Source: Pseudonocardiales bacterium (GTDB taxonomy: Bacteria; Actinomycetota; Actinomycetes; Mycobacteriales; Pseudonocardiaceae). From it: a DNA stretch of 16,935 nt. The stretch spans positions 1 through 16,935 of the forward strand of contig JAODNG010000535.1 in NCBI GenBank assembly GCA_025465385.1. The letters are read 5' to 3'. The number at the start of each line of letters is the position of its first letter. The first letter of the stretch is position 1. Under the pieces are notes generated by a model. The model made no database searches. It was not told where the DNA came from and saw only the letters and a list, made by a program, of their open reading frames with translations. The position numbers and the translations under genes are program-made. Positions 1-6,433 of the stretch are shown here, piece after piece.

Positions 1-86
1 TCCACCTCACCGGTCACTGAGACGACGCGTGCATCGGGACCGAGCTCGGCTACCTGCAGATCCACGAGGCTGTCCACACTCCGCAC
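1..86 (-). CDS. STAS-domain (anti-anti-sigma) protein, N-terminal part only
   Basis: Read on the minus strand from about position 86 to the window edge, the frame gives a short leader followed by VAELGPDARVVSVTGEV. This is the typical first beta strand and turn of a STAS domain (SpoIIAA/RsbV-like anti-sigma factor antagonist). An in-frame TGA at 120-122 bounds the frame upstream. Start candidates are TTG at 98, GTG at 86, GTG at 77 and GTG at 65; none has a well-spaced Shine-Dalgarno sequence, so the start is uncertain. The remainder of the gene, including the expected phospho-serine, lies outside the window. It is divergent from a STAS-HATPase fusion, which supports a role in the same partner-switching circuit. 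Only about 28 residues are visible, so the assignment is tentative. Confidence 0.5.
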   Translation of the reverse strand, partial: MRSVDSLVDLQVAELGPDARVVSVTGEV

Positions 87-416
87 GATATAGCGCAAGC
101 CACCGAGAGTTACCCCGCGTCATCTTCATCCGATAGCTGGTTCAGCTGCCAGGCTAAACCTGATTCACTCGTTGACAGGACTGCTCGCGCTCGACACGAT
201 TCGCCAGGACAGGGGGAGGCTGCTGAAGTCATACACACGCCACCGGATGGCAGGTATAGGCGCCCTTCGAGCGGGCTACTCAACACCGCGCACAGTTTGA
301 GGCGGACCCGAGCCGAACACGGGTACGTCAGCGTCGATGATTGGGGTGGGTCAAATGGCGAGTCGGTCCGGTAGTACGGATAATGGCGTGGGCGTCGTGG
401 GAACCCACAACCTGAC
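87..416. promoter_or_regulatory. Divergent intergenic region between two STAS-type genes
   Basis: No convincing coding sequence is visible. For the rightward gene, a -10-like GATAAT at 379-384 would give a leader of about 25 nt, but no good -35 lies at the right distance. A TTGACA at 172-177 has only a weak CACGAT at suitable spacing. A GTTT (295-298) and GGGTAC (321-326) pair resembles a SigB/SigF-type promoter, but its 22-nt spacer is too long. Each site is weak; only the divergent arrangement makes a promoter region likely. Confidence 0.3.
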
Positions 417-1232
417 ATGACGGCCACTCTTGTCCTCGAAACACATTTCCTAGGTCGCATCCTGGTGGTGCGGCCAGTGGGAGAGTTGATTCCGAAGACC
501 TATGAGCGGTTGCGGGATGGCCTCGTCGAGTACGCGGCCGAGGAACCCGCGGCGATCGTCGTGGACCTGTCCGGCATGCGGGCGGCCATTGCGTCGTTGC
601 TGACAGTCTTTCCCACCGTGCGTGATCGCATCAGCGACTGGCCGGGTGTGGCGCTCATCCTGGCCGCGGCGCGACCACCACTCGACTTCAGCGCCGCGCC
701 GCGGTTCGTCCCGACCTACCGCAGCCTCAGCGAGGCGCTGGAGGATCTCAACGCTGCACCCCCGCGTCGCTGGCGTCAGACGGAGCTGCCATGCGACCTG
801 GGTAGCGCGCGGCTGGCCGGGCAGCTGGTAGAGCAGACCTGCCACGAGTGGGGGCTTCCTGGAATGGTCGCCGCCGCCGAGGTCATTGCTTCGGAGCTGA
901 CCGACAATATGGTGTACCACGCGCGTTCGAAGGGTTGGCTGCGCCTGCAGCTGCGCAGCGACGTGCTAACGATCGCGGTGGCCGATGCGGACCCGCGCCC
1001 ACCTCTGCTGCGCGTGCCCGGCCTCCGCGCAGCCGGCGGCCGTGGCCTGGTACTTGTCGACAAGCTCAGCCGGAGATGGGGAACGGCATCCCGGCGTCCC
1101 AACGGCAAGGTGGTCTGGGCGACCCTCACCGTCGCCTCGCGGATGCGGACTCGCGCCCATCCCAGTCGCGCACACCCGCCCTCCGCGCCGTCGGCAGCGC
1201 GGTGCTCGTCAACAAACGCTGGAGCTGGGTAG
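417..1232 (+). CDS. STAS domain fused to RsbW-like ATPase (anti-sigma regulatory protein)
   Basis: The 271-residue protein combines both halves of a partner-switching module. Residues about 5-110 look like a STAS fold: VVDLSG at 48-53 is followed by a helix where S60 aligns with the usual phospho-serine, although the DSSGL signature is not kept. Residues about 125-240 are a HATPase_c_2 domain: the N box is ASELTDNMVYHA with E160 and N164, the G1 region is IAVADADPRPP with D190 but without the usual second glycine, and the G2 loop is GGRGLVLVD at 207-215. In known systems such kinases bind and inhibit a sigma factor or phosphorylate a STAS antagonist. The last 35 residues are rich in Arg, Pro, Ala and Ser and may be disordered. 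Start is the ATG at 417, with only a weak GTGGGA upstream. It is divergent from another STAS gene. The domain call is firm; the target is unknown. Confidence 0.8.
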   Translation: MTATLVLETHFLGRILVVRPVGELIPKTYERLRDGLVEYAAEEPAAIVVDLSGMRAAIASLLTVFPTVRDRISDWPGVALILAAARPPLDFSAAPRFVPTYRSLSEALEDLNAAPPRRWRQTELPCDLGSARLAGQLVEQTCHEWGLPGMVAAAEVIASELTDNMVYHARSKGWLRLQLRSDVLTIAVADADPRPPLLRVPGLRAAGGRGLVLVDKLSRRWGTASRRPNGKVVWATLTVASRMRTRAHPSRAHPPSAPSAARCSSTNAGAG

Positions 1233-1466
1233 CGAGCCCCGACCAAGGCGATGATCTACACCGGGTATCTTACCGGGCTGTCACGGTGGGCCGACGTACG
1301 CTACGGCCGCTGCGGCGTCACGTGCGCAGCCGGACTGAGTGCAACCCTGCAGCAGGAAGACATCGATGCTCGCCTATGCAGTACGCCGCGTGCTCGTCTC
1401 GGGGCCGATCTTGTTCATCGGCGATGATTTATCCCGCTCAGCCCGCGCAATGCGGGGGGAGGGCGG

Positions 1467-2342
1467 ATGAGCGCGTCGCGGCGGTTAGTGGTGGTGCACG
1501 CGCATCCGGACGATGAGACGTTGTCGACTGGCGGGACGATCGCGCGGTACGTCGCGGCTAGGGTTGCCGTGACCGTGGTGACCTGCACACTCGGTGAGCA
1601 GGGCGAGGTGATCATCGACGAGTTGCGCGGCCTGGCCGCCGGTGCTGCCGACCAGCTCGGCGGCTACCGAGTGGCCGAGCTGCACGCGGCTTGTGCCGTG
1701 CTCGGCGTCACCGACCAGCGGTTCCTCGGCGGGATCGGCCGGTGGCGCGACTCCGGCATGGTGACAGAACCCGGTGCCAGGGCCAGCACGCCGGCGGATC
1801 TGCACCCGCGGGCATTCGCCGCCGGGCTGCTCGATGAGCAGGTCGACGCGCTGGTAGAGGTGCTCGACCAGGTGCGTCCTCAGGTCGTGGTGAGCTACGG
1901 TCCAGACGGTGGCTACGGGCATCCCGATCACGTCCGGGCCCACTATGTGACGATGGCCGCGGCGTCGCGGATACCCGAGGTAGCCCGGGTGTTCTGGGCG
2001 GTGCGGCCGGCCTCGGCGGTGGCTGACGGGATCGCCGCACTCCGAGCGACGCCTGGGTTGCCCTTCCCGCTGCCCGTGGTGGACGGCGCCGTGGAGGGCC
2101 TACCCGGGGTTCCCGATGCCGAAGTGACCACGTCGTTGGACATCAGCGCGCACCGCGGCGCGATGCTCGAGGCGATGCGCGCCCACGCCACCCAGATCAG
2201 GGTCTGGACACAGGGCCCTCACGCTGCGTACGCGCTATCCGACGGGGTGGCCCGGCCAGTATCGGACACTGAGTACTTCACCCTCGCGCACGGCGCGGCC
2301 ACCGGCTCGCACGACGACCTTTTCGGCGGTCTGGCTCAGTGA
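1467..2342 (+). CDS. mshB: N-acetyl-1-D-myo-inositol-2-amino-2-deoxy-alpha-D-glucopyranoside deacetylase MshB
   Basis: MshB removes the acetyl group from GlcNAc-inositol, the second dedicated cytosolic step of mycothiol biosynthesis. The 291-residue sequence opens with a beta strand leading into HAHPDDE: H13 and D16 are zinc ligands and D15 the general base in the family. The GGYGHPDH motif supplies the third zinc ligand, H155. Length and motifs fit the actinobacterial MshB/Mca (LmbE-like, PIG-L) family. The position next to a small membrane protein and a 7Fe ferredoxin matches the mycobacterial mshB locus and favours MshB over Mca. The ATG at 1467 follows a strong purine-rich ribosome site (GGGGGGAGGGCGG). 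The 234 bases between the previous gene and this start hold no recognisable gene; a GGGTAT at 1263-1268 lies there without a matching -35. Confidence 0.9.
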   Translation: MSASRRLVVVHAHPDDETLSTGGTIARYVAARVAVTVVTCTLGEQGEVIIDELRGLAAGAADQLGGYRVAELHAACAVLGVTDQRFLGGIGRWRDSGMVTEPGARASTPADLHPRAFAAGLLDEQVDALVEVLDQVRPQVVVSYGPDGGYGHPDHVRAHYVTMAAASRIPEVARVFWAVRPASAVADGIAALRATPGLPFPLPVVDGAVEGLPGVPDAEVTTSLDISAHRGAMLEAMRAHATQIRVWTQGPHAAYALSDGVARPVSDTEYFTLAHGAATGSHDDLFGGLAQ

Positions 2343-2692
2343 CCGTGCTTGCGCGCGTCACCTTGGTGGTGCTGGTCTTCGATGCGCTCATGCTGGCCGC
2401 GGTGGAGTTGCTGTACCTCCCACTGCGGGTGGGCGCGGTGCCGGTGCCGATCACCATCGTGCTTGCCGCGGTGAGCACCCCATGGTTGGTGCGAATCGCG
2501 GCAGAGCTGGGTGGCCCCCGCGCGGTGGCCTCGATCCCCCTGGTGGTCTGGGTGCTCACTCTCGGGGTCCTGGGCTTCGGCGGACCGGGTGGTGACGTGG
2601 TAGTCCCCCTGGACCTGCGCCCGGTCCTGCTGCTGGGCGCTGGCCTGGTACCGGCCGCTGTCGTGCTGGGTCGCGCATTCGCCCGCTCGTGA
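2339..2692 (+). CDS. Small four-helix membrane protein (Rv1171-like position)
   Basis: This 117-residue protein is almost entirely hydrophobic. Four membrane segments are visible at about residues 5-27, 34-54, 63-80 and 92-113, with short polar turns (ELGGPRAV, GGPGGD) between them and a basic C-terminus. No catalytic motif is visible. Its GTG start overlaps the mshB stop as GTGA, so it is probably translationally coupled to mshB. M. tuberculosis has a small membrane protein of unknown function at the same place (Rv1171), and I take this as its positional counterpart. The function is unknown; a link to mycothiol metabolism is suggested by coupling alone. Confidence 0.75.
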   Translation: MTVLARVTLVVLVFDALMLAAVELLYLPLRVGAVPVPITIVLAAVSTPWLVRIAAELGGPRAVASIPLVVWVLTLGVLGFGGPGGDVVVPLDLRPVLLLGAGLVPAAVVLGRAFARS

Positions 2693-2704
2693 CTGGCGGG
2701 GTCG

Positions 2705-2734
2705 TTGGGCAGCGCCTAGGCAGACGGAGATACT
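2705..2734 (+). promoter_or_regulatory. Possible promoter for fdxC-dapC
   Basis: TTGGGC (2705-2710) and GATACT (2729-2734), separated by 18 nt, lie in the 95-nt gap ahead of the ferredoxin gene and would give a leader of about 45 nt. Only three of six -35 bases and four of six -10 bases match consensus, so this is a weak candidate. Confidence 0.25.
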
Positions 2735-2787
2735 GTGCAGGTAGACGGCCCGGTGCGGGTACCGCAGTGAGGAGCAGGAGAAACCCC

Positions 2788-3111
2788 GTGACATATGTGA
2801 TCGCAGAGCCGTGCGTGGACGTCATGGACAGATCGTGCATCGAAGAATGTCCCGTTGACTGCATCTACGAGGGCGCCCGGATGCTCTACATCCAGCCCGA
2901 CGAGTGCGTCGACTGCGGTGCCTGCGAGCCCGTCTGCCCGGTGGAGGCCATCTACTACGAGGACGACGTTCCGGAGCAGTGGAAGGACTACACCAAGGCC
3001 AACGCCGACTTCTTCGCCGAGCTGGGCTCGCCCGGGGGTGCCTCGAAGGTCGGAGTGGTCAACGACGACCCGCCGATAGTCGCCGAGCTGCCACCGCAGA
3101 ACGAGGAGTGA
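2788..3111 (+). CDS. fdxC: Seven-iron ferredoxin [3Fe-4S][4Fe-4S]
   Basis: This is a soluble 107-residue electron carrier of the 7Fe bacterial ferredoxin family. With the start at GTG 2788, the cysteines fall at 9, 17, 21, 25, 40, 43, 46 and 50. That spacing matches Azotobacter FdI with an offset of one: C9, C17 and C50 would bind the [3Fe-4S] cluster; C21, C40, C43 and C46 the [4Fe-4S] cluster; C25 would be the free cysteine. The C-terminal half carries the long acidic extension usual in actinobacterial FdxC. GTG 2788 is chosen because GAGGAGCAGGAG ends 7 nt upstream and because the protein then begins MTYVIAEPC, as in homologues; the frame is open to 2689, but that stretch is not ferredoxin-like. 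dapC follows after 7 nt. The redox partner is not evident here. Confidence 0.93.
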   Translation: MTYVIAEPCVDVMDRSCIEECPVDCIYEGARMLYIQPDECVDCGACEPVCPVEAIYYEDDVPEQWKDYTKANADFFAELGSPGGASKVGVVNDDPPIVAELPPQNEE

Positions 3112-3118
3112 CGCGCGG

Positions 3119-4234
3119 ATGACTTTGGGCGCCCGCGCGCGCCTGGACCTTCCGGACTTTCCCTGGGACAGCCTCGCCGCCGTTGCCCGGCGTGCGAGCG
3201 AGTACCCCGGCGGGGTGGTGGACCTGTCGGTCGGCACCCCGGTGGACCCGGTTCCCGAGGTTCTGCGAGAAGCGCTGACGTCGGCGTCGGCGCTGTCTGG
3301 CTATCCGGCCACGCACGGCACGCCCGAGCTTCGCCAGGCCGCCGTCGCAGCGCTGGCGCGCCGGTACGGGATCACGGGTGTGCCGGCCGAGGCGGTACTG
3401 CCCACGATGGGATCCAAGGAGCTGGTGGCGTGGCTGCCCACCTTGCTCGGTCTCGGCCCCGGTGATGTTGTCGCGCTGCCCGAACTGGCCTATCCGACCT
3501 ACGAGATCGGTGCACAGCTGGCCGGGGCCACCACGGTTCGGCTTGCCGATACTGAGCCCGCTGCGCCAGGTACCCGGCTGCGTTGGCTGAACTCGCCGAG
3601 CAATCCCACCGGCGACGTCGCGTCCGCTTCCGGGTTAGCCAGCGTGGTACAGCAGGCTCGGGAGATCGGCGCGGTGGTGGCGTCTGACGAGTGCTATCTC
3701 GCGCTGGGTTGGACGGCACAACCGGTGTCGGTGCTGCACCCGCGAGTGTCCGGAGAGGACCACCGCGGCCTGCTGGCAGTGCATTCGCTGTCGAAGTCGT
3801 CCAACCTCGCCGGCTATCGGGCTGGTTTCGTGACCGGTGATCCGGATCTCGTCGCCGGCCTGCTCGCGGTGCGTAAACATGCCGGGATGATCGTCGCCCG
3901 GCCGGTGCAGCAGGCAATGGTGGCCGCGCTATCCGACGACACGCACGTCGCGCAGCAACGGGACCGTTACGCCCAGCGCTGGCAGCTGCTACGACCCGCC
4001 TTGGACCGAGCGGGACTGCGGGTGCAACAGTCGCAGGGTGGGCTGTTCCTCTGGTGCACCGCGGACGAGCCGTGCTGGGACACGGTCACCCGGCTGGCAG
4101 AACTTGGCGTGCTTGTCGCCCCCGGCGAGTTCTACGGTCCCGCCGGTGCCCGGCACGTCCGCGTCGCGCTGACCGCGAGCGACGAGCGGATCGCTGCCGC
4201 GGTACACCGGCTTTCCCGGTTGGCGCTGCCGTAA
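3119..4234 (+). CDS. dapC: N-succinyldiaminopimelate aminotransferase (DapC, actinobacterial type)
   Basis: This 371-residue protein is a fold-type I PLP aminotransferase. It should transfer an amino group from glutamate to N-succinyl-2-amino-6-oxopimelate in the succinylase branch of DAP/lysine synthesis. Visible landmarks are LSVGTPVDP near the N-terminus, LNSPSNPTGDV for substrate/PLP contacts, ASDECYLALGW with the PLP-ring aspartate, and SLSKSSNLAGYRAGF with K226 as the Schiff-base lysine. The C-terminal LGVLVAPGEFYGP segment is typical of the family. The ATG at 3119 follows the fdxC stop by 7 nt, with GAGGAG inside the end of fdxC as ribosome site, so the two genes should form one unit. 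Sequence alone could fit other class I aminotransferases; nearby dapD and dapE, and the known fdxC-dapC arrangement in Mycobacterium and Corynebacterium, support DapC. Confidence 0.85.
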   Translation: MTLGARARLDLPDFPWDSLAAVARRASEYPGGVVDLSVGTPVDPVPEVLREALTSASALSGYPATHGTPELRQAAVAALARRYGITGVPAEAVLPTMGSKELVAWLPTLLGLGPGDVVALPELAYPTYEIGAQLAGATTVRLADTEPAAPGTRLRWLNSPSNPTGDVASASGLASVVQQAREIGAVVASDECYLALGWTAQPVSVLHPRVSGEDHRGLLAVHSLSKSSNLAGYRAGFVTGDPDLVAGLLAVRKHAGMIVARPVQQAMVAALSDDTHVAQQRDRYAQRWQLLRPALDRAGLRVQQSQGGLFLWCTADEPCWDTVTRLAELGVLVAPGEFYGPAGARHVRVALTASDERIAAAVHRLSRLALP

Positions 4235-4273
4235 CGGTCGATCCGACCTGCTGTCGGCCATGTCAAGAAGTGC

Positions 4274-5257
4274 TCAGCCAGTGGGCTGCAGCGACTGGGC
4301 TCGGTGCCGCACCTGCTGCCACGCGGCCGGCCAGGATTGTCGCATCTCCATCCGGCTGACATCCTCGCGTTCCACCAGCCGCCCGGCGGCGAAGGCCACG
4401 TCGACGTCGACCCCGTCGCCGAGACCGTCGAGCAACAGCATCACCCGATGTTGCGCTACGCAGGCGTCCTGGTGCTCACCCAGCAGGTCCTGCAGTGCGA
4501 CCGTCGACGCCACCAGCTTGCGCACCGGTGCGCGCTCGGCCTTGCGACCTGAGGCGGCGACCAGCTCGCCGGTGTAGCGCAACCGCTTGCCCTGGATACG
4601 CAGTGCATGCAAAACCTCGTCGGGTGGATCCTCCCCGGCGGCCCGCATCGCCTTGGACAGCCTGCGGTACTCGATGCGGACCAGCTCGATCAGTGACCCA
4701 CCGGCGGGGCGGCCGTGGGGAGTGGGCAACGGTCCAGACACCGCCCGCGCCAGCCGCCGCAGCAAGGCGGTGTAGCGGCGGCTACCCAGAACGGCGAGCA
4801 TCTCGGCACGAGCGGTCTGCCGGTCGGCCACCAGCGCCTCGATCAGGGTCTCCACCGCCTCACGGCGGGTGTCGTCGAATACCGCTGCCCGGCCGCGAAG
4901 GCGCTCGACAAGCACATCGGCGTCCCTGACCGGTCCCAACGCCCGGCCCAACCAGCCCAGCTCGGCGCGCAGATCATCGGCCCAACTCCGATCCAGAAGC
5001 GAGCGGGCGGCTTTGAGCATGGCCCGCATCCGGCGCACCGCAACCCGCATTTGGTGCAGCTCTTCTGGGTCCTCACCCACTCGGGTCCCGGGGTCATGGG
5101 CGAGCAGCGCACGCAGCCGGGTATCCAGCGCGGCACGCAGCTGGTGCACTGTCGGATCAGACGGTCGGGACCGGACCGGATCACCCAGCTTCACCGGTTT
5201 GCCTTGTCGAACGGGTCGCAGGGACCTGACGTGGTGGCCATGGGTGACGGCGCTCAT
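4274..5257 (-). CDS. CHAD-domain protein
   Basis: This 327-residue protein is a CHAD (conserved histidine alpha-helical) domain protein. The first copy of the signature, ELHQMRVAVRRMRAMLK, has H68, R71, R75, R76 and R78. The second, VLHALRIQGKRLRYTGEL, lies near residues 215-232. Together they form the basic faces that bind polyphosphate in characterised CHAD proteins. No CYTH/triphosphate-tunnel domain precedes it; the first 35 residues are a basic leader. It lies 42 nt downstream of dapD on the same strand and may be co-transcribed with it, or driven by its own -10-like element just upstream. It converges on dapC across a 39-nt gap with no clear terminator. The biochemical role is unknown beyond likely polyphosphate or acidic-ligand binding. 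Confidence 0.85.
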   Translation of the reverse strand: MSAVTHGHHVRSLRPVRQGKPVKLGDPVRSRPSDPTVHQLRAALDTRLRALLAHDPGTRVGEDPEELHQMRVAVRRMRAMLKAARSLLDRSWADDLRAELGWLGRALGPVRDADVLVERLRGRAAVFDDTRREAVETLIEALVADRQTARAEMLAVLGSRRYTALLRRLARAVSGPLPTPHGRPAGGSLIELVRIEYRRLSKAMRAAGEDPPDEVLHALRIQGKRLRYTGELVAASGRKAERAPVRKLVASTVALQDLLGEHQDACVAQHRVMLLLDGLGDGVDVDVAFAAGRLVEREDVSRMEMRQSWPAAWQQVRHRAQSLQPTG

Positions 5258-5264
5258 CGCCTCG

Positions 5265-5270
5265 ACCTTA
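5265..5270 (-). promoter_or_regulatory. Possible -10 element (TAAGGT) for a leaderless CHAD transcript
   Basis: On the minus strand TAAGGT lies 7 nt before the ATG at 5257, the distance expected when transcription starts at the initiation codon. It fits the actinobacterial TANNNT -10 pattern. The same bases plus the following GAGG could instead act as a weak ribosome site, so the reading is ambiguous. No good -35 is seen. Confidence 0.3.
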
Positions 5271-5299
5271 GTGGTTCCAAGGCTGGTAGCTGATCGGCA

Positions 5300-6271
5300 T
5301 CAGTCGTTGGAGTGGAGCATGGCGTTGAGCTCGATACCGGCTTTGCCCTTGCGATGTACCGCCTGCACGGCGCCGGTCAGGGAGTTCCGGAGAAAGAGAA
5401 TCCCGCCCGCACCTGATAGCTCCCGGGCCTTCACCACGGCGCCATCGGGCAGCGTCACCTTCGTTCCTGCGGTGACGTACAGACCGGCCTCCACCACGCA
5501 GTCGTCGCCCAGCGATATCCCGATCCCAGCATTGGCGCCGACCAGGCAGCGTCGGCCCACCGAGATCTGCTCCTTGCCGCCGCCTGACAACGTCCCGATG
5601 ATCGACGAGCCGCCGCCCAGATCGGAGTCCGCACCGACGATCACTCCGGCGGAGATCCGGCCCTCCACCATCGAGGTGCCCAGCGTGCCTGCGTTGAAGT
5701 TGACGAATCCCTCATGCATCACCGTCGTGCCGGCGGCCAGGTGCGCGCCCAGCCGGACCCGATCGGCGTCGGCGATCCGCACTCCGGAGGGCACCACGTA
5801 GTCGACCATCCGAGGGAACTTGTCCACCCCGTAGACGGTGACCACGCCGAGCTGGCGCATCCGCATCCGGGTGGCCTCGAAGCCCGCCACCGGACACGGA
5901 CCGAAGTTGGTCCACACCACGTTGGGCAGCAGCCCGAAAACCCCGTCGAGGTTAATCGAGCGCGGCGCCACCAGGCGGTGCGACAGCAGGTGCAGGCGCA
6001 GGTACATGTCGTGCACATCGGCTGGTGGCGCCTGCAGATCCGGCACCACGGTGCGCACCGCCACCAGCTCGACACCACGCGCTGGGTCCGGGCCCAGCAG
6101 CGCGGCGAATTCCTCAGCCACCTCGTTCAGCGCTACCCGTACGGTGCCGATCTCGGTGTCTGGTGGCAGGCCCAGCGCCGGGCTCGGGAACCAGGTGTCC
6201 AGCACGGCGCCGGCGGGGGTGAGAGTTGCCAGCCCCACGCCGTGCGCCGAAGTGATCGGTTGATGGCCCAC
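5300..6271 (-). CDS. dapD: 2,3,4,5-tetrahydropyridine-2,6-dicarboxylate N-succinyltransferase
   Basis: DapD uses succinyl-CoA to acylate tetrahydrodipicolinate, opening the succinylase branch of DAP synthesis. It is a cytosolic trimer of left-handed beta-helix subunits. The actinobacterial form is recognised by GVGLATLTPAGAVLDTWFPSP at the N-terminus, LRLHLLSHRLVAPRSIN, NVVWTNFGPC, YGVDKFPRMVDYVVPSGVRIADADRVRLGAHL, and the hexapeptide-repeat stretch from VMHEGFVNFNAGTLG to GLYVTAGTKV, including VEGRISAGVIVG and GTLSGGG. From GTG 6271 it is 323 residues, near the 317 I recall for M. tuberculosis. The frame is open to GTG 6307, but 6271 is preferred: the N-terminal length fits, TAACGT lies 8 nt upstream, and 6307 falls inside an inverted repeat of the control region. 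It is divergent from dapE. Confidence 0.93.
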   Translation of the reverse strand: MGHQPITSAHGVGLATLTPAGAVLDTWFPSPALGLPPDTEIGTVRVALNEVAEEFAALLGPDPARGVELVAVRTVVPDLQAPPADVHDMYLRLHLLSHRLVAPRSINLDGVFGLLPNVVWTNFGPCPVAGFEATRMRMRQLGVVTVYGVDKFPRMVDYVVPSGVRIADADRVRLGAHLAAGTTVMHEGFVNFNAGTLGTSMVEGRISAGVIVGADSDLGGGSSIIGTLSGGGKEQISVGRRCLVGANAGIGISLGDDCVVEAGLYVTAGTKVTLPDGAVVKARELSGAGGILFLRNSLTGAVQAVHRKGKAGIELNAMLHSND

Positions 6272-6279
6272 GACAGGCC

Positions 6280-6285
6280 ACGTTA
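6280..6285 (-). promoter_or_regulatory. Possible -10 element (TAACGT) for dapD
   Basis: On the minus strand TAACGT lies 8 nt before the preferred dapD start at 6271. It fits TANNNT and would give a leaderless or nearly leaderless transcript. No Shine-Dalgarno sequence precedes that GTG, which is consistent. No clear -35 is visible. Confidence 0.35.
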
Positions 6286-6300
6286 GCGGCCAGGAGTGGC

Positions 6301-6382
6301 TGATCACGATTTGCGTGCCGGCACCACAAAAAATGTCCCTGCTGCAGTCCGAAATGCCCCTGCCGGCACAGAACCGTGATCA
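6301..6382. promoter_or_regulatory. Nested inverted repeats in the dapD/dapE divergent region (candidate operator)
   Basis: An outer inverted repeat pairs TGATCAC (6301-6307) with GTGATCA (6376-6382). Inside it sit a perfect 10-bp palindrome GTGCCGGCAC (6315-6324) and a second copy TGCCGGCAC (6361-6369). Both levels are centred near 6342, next to CTGCAG at 6342-6347. Two near-identical 12-mers, AAATGTCCCTGC and AAATGCCCCTGC, lie in direct orientation between the palindromes. The block sits between two divergent genes of one pathway, where a shared operator would be expected. No known regulator motif is recognised. Confidence 0.45.
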
Positions 6383-6420
6383 AGTAGTGGGCAGGCGGGC
6401 AGCGGCCGGTGTGGCGGCGC

Positions 6421-6426
6421 TACCGT
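6421..6426 (+). promoter_or_regulatory. Possible -10 element (TACCGT) for dapE
   Basis: TACCGT fits TANNNT and ends exactly 7 nt before the dapE GTG at 6434. No Shine-Dalgarno sequence precedes that start, so leaderless transcription is a reasonable reading. No clear -35 is seen. Confidence 0.4.
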
Positions 6427-6433
6427 CGCACCC

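Noticed and set aside
295..326. GTTT and GGGTAC pair resembling a SigB/SigF promoter upstream of the STAS-HATPase gene
   Set aside because: The 22-nt spacer exceeds the 14-17 nt expected for that promoter class.
1258..1280. Imperfect dyad around GGTATCTTACC upstream of mshB
   Set aside because: Only four contiguous base pairs and a mismatch; it is not distinguishable from chance.
4715..5293. Plus-strand frame of 192 codons opposite the CHAD gene
   Set aside because: It is an antisense shadow without motifs; the minus strand shows both CHAD signatures.
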